NCBI RefSeq assembly: GCF_000379105.1
Contig: NZ_KB900609.1
Location: 2,918,774 to 2,982,773 of the forward strand
DNA length: 64,000 bases
DNA from: Methylobacterium sp. WSM2598
GTDB taxonomy: Bacteria > Pseudomonadota > Alphaproteobacteria > Rhizobiales > Beijerinckiaceae
Reading direction: 5' to 3'
The position numbers and the translations under genes were made by a program. The notes under the pieces are model-generated. The model saw nothing but the letters and a program-made list of their open reading frames with translations. It did no database searches and was not told the origin of the DNA. Positions 58,461 through 64,000 of this stretch are shown here, in pieces. The first letter of the stretch is position 1; every line of letters begins with the position of its first letter.

Positions 58461-58484
58461 AGGCGCAAGGCCCCTGCCCTCCCT

Positions 58485-58526
58485 GCGCCCGCGCGACGCG
58501 TCCCCCCGGGCGCGTCGCGCGGGCGC
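58485..58526. terminator. 16-bp-stem hairpin between convergent genes
   Basis: Arms 58485-58500 (GCGCCCGCGCGACGCG) and 58511-58526 are perfect reverse complements around a 10-nt loop, 24 bp after one stop and 13 bp before the other. The strongest terminator-like structure in the window; no T-run. Confidence 0.7.
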
Positions 58527-58539
58527 GTTCGCGCCGCGG

Positions 58540-59808
58540 TCAGGCGCCGGGATAGATCGGGAAGGCGCGGCAGAGCGCCTCGACCTCGGCGCGGACGCGC
58601 CCGGCGAGATCCGCGTCGGCGGGCGCCCGGACGATCCGCCCGATCCAGCCCGCGATCACCGCGAATTCGGCCCGGCCGAAGCCGCGCGTCGTGCCGGCAT
58701 TGGCCGACAGCCGCAGGCCCGAGGGGGCTTCCGGCGGGCGCGGGTCGTAGGGGATCAGGTTCTTGTTCACGGCGAGCCCGGCCCGTTCGAGGGCCTTGGC
58801 CGCCACGTCGCCGGTCGTCCCGATCCCGGTGAGGTCGACCAGCATCAGCCCGCTCGCCGTGCCGCCGGAGACGAGCCGCAGGCCCTGCGCGGCGAGCCCC
58901 GCCGCCAGCGCCTGCGCGTTGTCGAGGACGGCCTGGTTGTAGGCCCGGAATTCCGGGCGCAGCGCCTCTCCGAAGCAGGCGGCCTTGCCGGCCACCGCGT
59001 GCAGCATCACCGAGCCCTGCACGCCCGGGAAGATGCCGGACTGGATGCGGTCGCCGAGGGCCGGGTCGTTCCACAGCACGAAGCCGCCGCGGGCGCCGCG
59101 CAGGGACTTGTAGGTGGTCGAGGTCACCACGTGCGCGTGCGGGAACGGGTGCGGGTAGAGGCCGGTCGCGACGAGCCCGGCCACGTGCGCCATGTCGACC
59201 ATCAGGAGGGCCCCGACCTCGTCGGCGACGGCGCGGAACCCGGCGAAGTCGAGGGCGCCCGGATAGGCCGAGCCGCCCGCCACGATCATCCGGGGCCGAT
59301 GCGCGCGGGCGAGGGCCCGCACCGCGTCAAGGTCGACGCACTCGCTCGCCCGGTCGACGCCGTAGCGCAGGATCCGGTAGTCGCGCCCGGTCAGGGTCGC
59401 CGGGTGGCCGTGGCTGATGTGGCCGCCCGCCGCGGTGTCCATGGCCAGGATCGTGTCGCCGAGGGCGATGAGGCCGAGGAAGACGCCCGCATTGGCGTTC
59501 GAGCCCGAATGCGGCTGCACGTTGGCGAAGCGGCAGCCGAACAGCCGCGCGGCCCGCCGGATCGCCAAGTCCTCGATCGCGTCGGCGAAGTCCGCGCCGC
59601 CGTAGTAGCGGGCGAAGGGCAGCCCCTCGACCGTCTTGTTGGTGAGGACGGAGCCCTGCGCCTCCAGGACCAGCCGGGAGACGATGTTCTCCGAGGCGAT
59701 CAGTTCGATCCCGGCCTGCTGGCGGGCGAGTTCGCCGCGGATCGCCGCGGCGAGGTCCGGATCGGCGTCGAGGCCTTGGGTGAAGTAGCCGTCATGCAGG
59801 TGGGACAT
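58540..59808 (-). CDS. serine hydroxymethyltransferase-like PLP enzyme (divergent GlyA paralogue)
   Basis: 422 residues, the length of SHMT. Conserved motifs: IELIASENIVSRLVLEAQGS, TNKTVEGLPFARYYGG, VQPHSGSNANAGVFLGLI, GGHISHGH, and MVDMAHVAGLVATGLYPHP. The PLP-lysine region reads TTYKSLRGARGG where canonical GlyA has TTTHKTLRGPRGG, so the residue before the lysine is Tyr rather than His. That, and several other departures, suggest a specialised paralogue, perhaps acting on alpha-methylserine or another aldol substrate. It lies next to a degraded Nit1-type cluster. It is cytoplasmic. Confidence 0.85.
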   Translation of the reverse strand: MSHLHDGYFTQGLDADPDLAAAIRGELARQQAGIELIASENIVSRLVLEAQGSVLTNKTVEGLPFARYYGGADFADAIEDLAIRRAARLFGCRFANVQPHSGSNANAGVFLGLIALGDTILAMDTAAGGHISHGHPATLTGRDYRILRYGVDRASECVDLDAVRALARAHRPRMIVAGGSAYPGALDFAGFRAVADEVGALLMVDMAHVAGLVATGLYPHPFPHAHVVTSTTYKSLRGARGGFVLWNDPALGDRIQSGIFPGVQGSVMLHAVAGKAACFGEALRPEFRAYNQAVLDNAQALAAGLAAQGLRLVSGGTASGLMLVDLTGIGTTGDVAAKALERAGLAVNKNLIPYDPRPPEAPSGLRLSANAGTTRGFGRAEFAVIAGWIGRIVRAPADADLAGRVRAEVEALCRAFPIYPGA

Positions 59809-59916
59809 CGGGCAGGTCTTCCTCTCGCAGGGTCATCATAGGCCGGGGACGGCCGGAGGGAGAGCGCGCCGCGGCGGCGAGGCGGCCCGCCGGGCCAGCG
59901 GATGCGACGGCGCATC

Positions 59917-60228
59917 TCAGGCATGCGGCACCTCCGGCCGGGCGAGGGACGCGTGGGCCTCGGCGTGGCGCAGGGCGCAGGCCCGCCAGGAATCGGCGGT
60001 TGCCACCTGGAAACCCGCCGCGAGCCGCCGCAGCGCGAGCGTCGCGAGGGCGTTGGCGCTGATCCCGTCCTGCGCGTGGAAAACGTCGAAGCGGGCGACC
60101 TCGTCGGGAGCGAAATGCGTGAGGTGGCCGGTCACGCGCGCGAACGAGGTCGTGGGCGTCGCCCGCGACCGGCCGCGCGGATTGGTGGAATGGGCCAGGA
60201 CGGCGATGCGCAGGGGACGGTCCCTCAC
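59917..60228 (-). pseudogene. remnant of an MSMEG_0565-type glycosyltransferase
   Basis: The frame from the GTG at 60228 opens LRIAVLAHSTNPRG, the start of the glycosyltransferase found in Nit1 clusters. It then jumps to PDEVARFDVFHAQDGISANALATL, an internal segment of the same protein, and ends with a C-terminus-like SWRACALRHAEAHASL. At 103 residues it is about a quarter of the usual length. Both jumps stay in frame, so it looks like serial internal deletion. Its GTG overlaps the preceding stop by 4 bp. Identification is from recalled family motifs. Confidence 0.6.
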
Positions 60229-61012
60229 CGGGCGACCCTCCCGGGCGGGGCGCAGCCGATCAGGGGGCTCTCCCCGAAATCCCAGACGATCGCCTCCCCC
60301 TCCCCCGCGCGGCGCGGGCCGCCCCTCCCGTCCACCGCGCCGAGGGCCGCCGCGGCGATGCCCCGGGCGGCGAAGCGCGCCACCCGCGCGGCCCGGTCGG
60401 CGGGTTTGACGGCGAGCACGTCGCCCGGCCCGGCGTCGAAGCTGGCGAGGAGGCGGGTCGCGCGGCCGAGCACCGCCGCCGCGAGGTGGCCCGCCTCGCT
60501 GCGCAGGTTGGTGTGGCCGCCGACCACGGGTACGCCGTTGCGGCGGGCGGCGTCGGCGAGGCCGCGCAGCACCGAGTCGGCGCCCTCCCCGCCCCGCGCC
60601 CAGACGGCACCACCGCGAGCGGCCGCCCGCCCATGGCCGCCACGTCGCCGAGATTGACCATCACGCCGCAATAGCCGGCAAAATACGGATCGGAGGCCAC
60701 GACGCCGTCGTGGCCTCCCGCGGCGGCGAGGAGCAGGTGGCCGTCGCCGACCGGGATCGCCGCGCAATCGTCGCCGACCGGGACCGGGGCGGCGGAGAGG
60801 CGCAGATGCGCCGGGCCCTGCCGGACGGGCGGCGCCACGAACGAGAAGTCGGGGTCGTCGGGCACGAAGGTCTCGGGGAACCTGACGAAGCGGGCCCCCT
60901 TCCCGGCCGCCTCCCCGATCGCGGCGAGCACCCGCTCCGGGGCTCTCTCCGGCCGCGCCAGGTCGGGCGCGATCTGGACCGCGGCGGCCCTGACGCTCCG
61001 TGGCGCGGCCAT
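60225..61012 (-). pseudogene. fused, frameshifted remnant of Nit1 nitrilase and AIR-synthase-like genes
   Basis: From the ATG at 61012, residues 1 to about 63 read [18 protein letters not shown] and [22 protein letters not shown], the N-terminus of a Nit1-type nitrilase (only the catalytic Glu region remains). The frame then switches to an AIR-synthase-related protein: [20 protein letters not shown] and [25 protein letters not shown]. At about 60607-60612 the frame breaks; the next frame continues the same protein with [20 protein letters not shown] and [17 protein letters not shown] further gap precedes [16 protein letters not shown] and the end at 60225. Both genes are thus truncated and merged. 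Confidence 0.65.
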
Positions 61013-61082
61013 CGGGCGACCGCCGCTTAGACGGTCCAGGTATCGACGATGAACGCGTTGGCCCGGTGGTGCGGAGGGGTGG

Positions 61083-61248
61083 ACCCGGTCGGCCTTCGCC
61101 AGCCAGGTGCGGGCCGGCGGGATCGGCGTCCGTGTCGAGCGAAGCCTTCTGCGTCTCCGGGGAGGCGCCGGAGGCAGTCCGGATCTGCCTCGGCGGCTCG
61201 GCCACGCGGGCGCGGCTGGTCTCGGCCCTCGACGCGCTCGCCCTCGCC
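61083..61248 (+). pseudogene. C-terminal remnant of a MocR-type (GntR/aminotransferase) regulator
   Basis: [12 protein letters not shown] (to 61130), then after one extra base at 61131, [20 protein letters not shown] and [17 protein letters not shown]. This is the closing segment of the PLP aminotransferase-like domain of MocR regulators ('FYVDG.APPA.RL.LGGP.DRA.L..AL..LA'). No N-terminal part is present. Recognition is by motif only. Confidence 0.45.
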
Positions 61249-61363
61249 TCCGCCTCGATCCGACGCCGGGCGCTCGGCCGGCGTGCCTCGCGCAGCCCGG
61301 CTCGCGCCGTCGATCTCGCATCGTCGCGGCCGCCGAACCGGCCACCATCCCGGCGAAGGGTGC

Positions 61364-61735
61364 TCAGGCCTTCCCGGGCCCGACCGGGGCCAGCAGCCGC
61401 TCGATGTCGCGCAGGAGGCGCGCCAGCGACCGGCGGTGCCCCTCCATCGCCGGGTCGGCGAGGTCGATCGCGTCGAGGAGCTGCTCGGCGGAGGCGCGCA
61501 GGCCCGCGAGCTGATCCCGCAGCGACCGGTTCAGGGCGGCGACTTGGTCGGGCGGCAGGGGCGCCGCGCCGCAGCGCGGCACCGCCCGCGGGCCGAGCGC
61601 CGCCAGGATCCCATCCGGGATCCCGGGGCAGACCCATCCGGCCAGGCTGCACCCGCCCTCGGGGGGCGGCTCGTCATCCGCCTCGCACGGTAAGATGATC
61701 CGACCAGTCTGGTCGGGCGGCACACGCGATCCCAT
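61364..61735 (-). CDS. hypothetical protein, 123 residues
   Basis: From the ATG at 61735: a Pro/Cys-containing N-terminal half (CEADDEPPPEGGCSLAGWVCPG) and a helical C-terminal half (PPDQVAALNRSLRDQLAGLRAS and GHRRSLARLLRDIERLLAPV). The frame is open further upstream but becomes irregular. No family is recognised. It occupies the place where repC would follow repB, but it bears no resemblance to RepC and is far too short. Confidence 0.5.
   Translation of the reverse strand: MGSRVPPDQTGRIILPCEADDEPPPEGGCSLAGWVCPGIPDGILAALGPRAVPRCGAAPLPPDQVAALNRSLRDQLAGLRASAEQLLDAIDLADPAMEGHRRSLARLLRDIERLLAPVGPGKA
61700..61716. promoter_or_regulatory. 17-bp dyad CCGACCAG-T-CTGGTCGG
   Basis: Perfect 8-bp arms around one base, within the first codons of the 123-residue gene and about 177 bp beyond repB. 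A partition or operator site is possible, given the neighbouring repAB genes. Confidence 0.35.
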
Positions 61736-61758
61736 TGTTGTCCGCGCTCCCCAAGCGC

Positions 61759-61786
61759 AGTCCCGGGGCGACCACCGCCCCGGACT
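61759..61786 (-). terminator. hairpin downstream of repB
   Basis: AGTCCCGGGG and CCCCGGACT pair with one bulged base around a 9-nt loop, about 107 nt after the repB stop. No T-run. Confidence 0.4.
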
Positions 61787-61892
61787 TTGGTCGATCGTAA
61801 GCTGAGCTGCGCGCGTTTGACAATCCAGGTCGTTTCTCAACGTAAGCGACCCGCTACCGTTCGGGCATGGCTTGGACCGAACGGGCGCGGCA

Positions 61893-62942
61893 TCACTCCG
61901 CCCGGCCGGACTTGCGGGCCGTGAACCGCGCGTAGAGGTCGGGCAGCGACTCGACCAGGAAGGCGCCGAATTCCGGCTCGGCTCCCTCGTCGACGGTGAG
62001 CTGGGTGCGCCGGGCGGAGCGGTCGATGCGCACCACCGCGCGCCCGGCCGGGTTGGTCCAGGAGGTGACGGAGACCCCGCGCGCCTCGGAGCGCGGCGCC
62101 GTGAGGGCGGCGAGGAGCCGGGCGAAGCGCGCGTCGGATTCCTCGCGGGCGAAGTCCTCGGCCGCGAGCGCGGCCTCGACGATCCGGTCCGCGTCGGGCC
62201 GCGCCAGCGCCTCGACCAGGGCGGCCCAGCGGGGCCGGCCCGTGCGCGGGGCGGGGCCGATCGCGGCCAGGACCCGGGCGGGAACGGCGCGGCCGATGGC
62301 GATCAGGCGCGAGAGCTGCGACTTCTCCATCGACAGGGCCGACATGATGACGCTGCGGGCGAAGCCGCGATCCTCGAGCGTGACCGCGAAGGCGGCGCGC
62401 TCGATGTAGCTCAGGTCGGTGCGGGCGGAATTCTCCTGGCCCTGGGCGACGACGAGGTCCTCGTCGCTGAGCGCCTTGACCACCGCGCGGACCGGGCGCC
62501 CGAGTTCGGCGGCGACCCGCAGGCGGCGGTGGCCGTAGGCGACCTGGTAGCGTCCCGGCTGGGTCGGGTGGGGCCGCACCAGGATCGGCACCTGCTGGCC
62601 GCGGGTCCGGACCTGCTCCGTCAGGGCGGCGTGGTCCTCCGGCGAGATCCCGAGGCGGTCGGCGACGAAGGAGGGGTCGACGAGGCCGGGATCGATCTCC
62701 ACCACCTTGTCTCCCGCGGCCACCATGGCGCGGGCCTCCTCGGCGGCGGTGGCGATGCGGCCGAGCGCCCGCCCCATCGCCCCCACGGCGCCGGAGCGCA
62801 CCGCGGTCCGGACCGGTTCGGGCGGCGGGGCCGCCGGCGCCTCGGCCGGCGCGGCGGGGGCGGCCGGTGCCGGGTTGCCACTTGGCAACTCGCGGGCGCG
62901 GGCCGTGAGGGCGGCGCGGAGCGTGTCCTTGCGGGTCGTCAT
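61893..62942 (-). CDS. repB: RepB/ParB-type partition protein
   Basis: 349 residues from the ATG at 62942. A Pro/Ala-rich linker follows MTTRKDTLRAALTARARELP. The ParB core comprises VEIDPGLVDPSFVADRL, QVPILVRPHPTQPGRYQVAYGHRRLRVA (ParB/sulfiredoxin box) and ENSARTDLSYIERAAFAVTLEDRGF. A helix-turn-helix follows (SVIMSALSMEKSQLSRLIAIG), then a RepB-type C-terminal domain. It binds partition sites and recruits RepA. The start overlaps the repA stop by 4 bp. No repC follows. Confidence 0.93.
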   Translation of the reverse strand: MTTRKDTLRAALTARARELPSGNPAPAAPAAPAEAPAAPPPEPVRTAVRSGAVGAMGRALGRIATAAEEARAMVAAGDKVVEIDPGLVDPSFVADRLGISPEDHAALTEQVRTRGQQVPILVRPHPTQPGRYQVAYGHRRLRVAAELGRPVRAVVKALSDEDLVVAQGQENSARTDLSYIERAAFAVTLEDRGFARSVIMSALSMEKSQLSRLIAIGRAVPARVLAAIGPAPRTGRPRWAALVEALARPDADRIVEAALAAEDFAREESDARFARLLAALTAPRSEARGVSVTSWTNPAGRAVVRIDRSARRTQLTVDEGAEPEFGAFLVESLPDLYARFTARKSGRAE

Positions 62943-64000
62943 GCCGGGCGTCCCCAGGCGCGGTGCATCAGGGCCAGGATCTCGCCGTTGACCCCCTCCA
63001 GGGCCTCGATGGCGCGGTCGTAGGTGGCGCGCGAGAAGCTCTCGCGGCCGATCTCGTACAGGGTCTGCTTCGACAGGCCCGCATCCGAGACGGCGGTCGA
63101 TTTCAGCATCGTGTGGGTGAGGACCCGCTCGCGGAACAGGGATCGCATGAAGGCGACCATCTGGGTCTGCGGCCCGTCCGAGGGCTCGTAGCGCGTCACC
63201 ACGTAGCGCAGGAAGTCGTACTCCAGGTCGGCGCCGGCCTCCTGCACCACCCCGAGCAGGTCGGAGGCCATCAGCAGGAACTGGCACATCGACATCACGT
63301 CGAGCATCTGCGGGTGGACCGTCACCAGCATGGCGGTGGCCGCGCAGAGGGCGCCCAGGGTGAGGAAGCCGAGCTGGGGCGGGCAGTCGAGGATCATGAC
63401 GTCGTAGGCCTCGGCGACGCTGCCCAGCACCGTGGCGATGCGCCCGAAGAACGGCTCCGCCCCGGGATCGGCGAGCGCCTTGGGCGTGTCGTGCTCGAAC
63501 TCCATGAGTTCGAGATTGGCCGGGACGAGGTCGAGGCCGGCGAAGTAGGTCCGCCGCACCACCTCGGCGAGGGGGCGGCGCGCCTCGTCGTAGCGGATCG
63601 CCGCGTAGAGGGTCTGGTTCGCCTCCACGTCGAATTCCGGCTGGTAGCCGTGCAGGGCGGTGAGGGAGGCCTGGGGATCGAGGTCGACGGCGAGCACCCG
63701 GTAGCCCTTGAGGGCGAGGTACTGGGCGAGGTGGGCGGCCGTCGTGGTCTTGCCCGAGCCGCCCTTGAAGTTCACCACCGCCAGCACCTGGCAATGCTCG
63801 CCGCCGGCGCGGTGGGGAACGTAGCCCTTGCTCTTGGGGCCGTCATCGAGGAGGCGGCGCAGATCGTTGATCTGGTCGAGGCTGTAGGAGCGCCGCCCAC
63901 CCGGCCCGACCTCGGGCTCCGGCCCCTTGCCGGCGAGGGAGAGCTGCCGGAGGTAGCCGTCCGCCACGCCGATCAGCCGGGCCGCCTCGCCGGAGGTGAA
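62939..64000 (-). CDS. repA: RepA/ParA-type partition ATPase, N-terminus beyond the window
   Basis: The frame is open to the right edge; the GTG at 63967 is not the start because FTSGEAARLIGVADGYLRQL continues across it as a MerR-like DNA-binding helix. ATPase motifs: VVNFKGGSGKTTTAAHLAQYL (deviant Walker A with KGGxGKT), VLAVDLDPQASLTALHG and MILDCPPQLGFLTLGAL. The C-terminal segment PSDGPQTQMVAFMRSLF is RepA-like. At least 353 residues are visible. It drives segregation with RepB and usually represses its own operon. Confidence 0.93.
   Translation of the reverse strand, partial: FTSGEAARLIGVADGYLRQLSLAGKGPEPEVGPGGRRSYSLDQINDLRRLLDDGPKSKGYVPHRAGGEHCQVLAVVNFKGGSGKTTTAAHLAQYLALKGYRVLAVDLDPQASLTALHGYQPEFDVEANQTLYAAIRYDEARRPLAEVVRRTYFAGLDLVPANLELMEFEHDTPKALADPGAEPFFGRIATVLGSVAEAYDVMILDCPPQLGFLTLGALCAATAMLVTVHPQMLDVMSMCQFLLMASDLLGVVQEAGADLEYDFLRYVVTRYEPSDGPQTQMVAFMRSLFRERVLTHTMLKSTAVSDAGLSKQTLYEIGRESFSRATYDRAIEALEGVNGEILALMHRAWGRPA

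Noticed and set aside
61817..61845. TTGACA on the plus strand between repB and the next gene, as promoter of an antisense RNA like that of repABC replicons
   Set aside because: No acceptable -10 hexamer at 16-18 nt spacing, and there is no repC to regulate.

Overview
The window is GC-rich (above 70 % by eye) alphaproteobacterial DNA. The genes point to a Rhizobiales member close to Methylobacterium: RepA/RepB partition genes, a ctaA/DUF2842 pair, a DUF6481 protein, a Pls/PosA-type synthetase and many GTG starts. That assignment is inferred from gene content, not from an alignment. gyrB, nadK, rnhB and ctaA indicate chromosome rather than a small plasmid. Both ends of the window cut a gene: an acyltransferase on the left and repA on the right.

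Layout. 1-2 kb: envelope polysaccharide genes (acyltransferase, flippase). 2.2-6.3 kb: a 1354-residue Pls/PosA-type non-ribosomal peptide synthetase, with 18-bp iterated repeats upstream. 6.6-12.2 kb: histidine phosphatase, PPK2 polyphosphate kinase, a membrane-anchored patatin and a glycosyltransferase. 12.2-16.5 kb: gyrB, an aldo/keto reductase and an MBL hydrolase, ending in a 12-bp tandem repeat. 17-24 kb: Tat-exported tyrosinase, isoaspartate methyltransferase, a class A penicillin-binding protein and an exported partner. 24.5-31 kb: small lipoprotein, GlcG-like protein and a complete oligopeptide ABC transporter operon. 31.2-33.1 kb: an AT-rich island with one orphan membrane protein, bracketed by an imperfect copy of the transporter 3' end. 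33.5-43.3 kb: mixed metabolism (serine hydrolase, nitronate monooxygenase, LysR/LysE pair, M20 hydrolase, CutA, NAD kinase). 43.6-47.3 kb: a hybrid histidine kinase overlapping an HD-GYP regulator. 47.5-55 kb: GH25 lysozyme lipoprotein, RNase HII, acyl-CoA ligase with a tandem PPC protein, PAQR protein and heme A synthase. 55.4-58.1 kb: a second polysaccharide locus. 58.5-61.3 kb: an SHMT paralogue beside the shrunken remains of a nitrilase/AIR-synthase/glycosyltransferase (Nit1-type) cluster. 61.4-64 kb: repAB without repC.

The most unusual signal is a family of four dispersed palindromic elements (24.35, 31.2, 49.37 and 52.62 kb). In every copy the element's own TGA is the stop codon of the flanking gene, and a strong hairpin follows directly. 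Next in interest are the degraded Nit1-type cluster, the AT-rich island with its flanking repeat, and the Pls-like synthetase with iterated upstream repeats.
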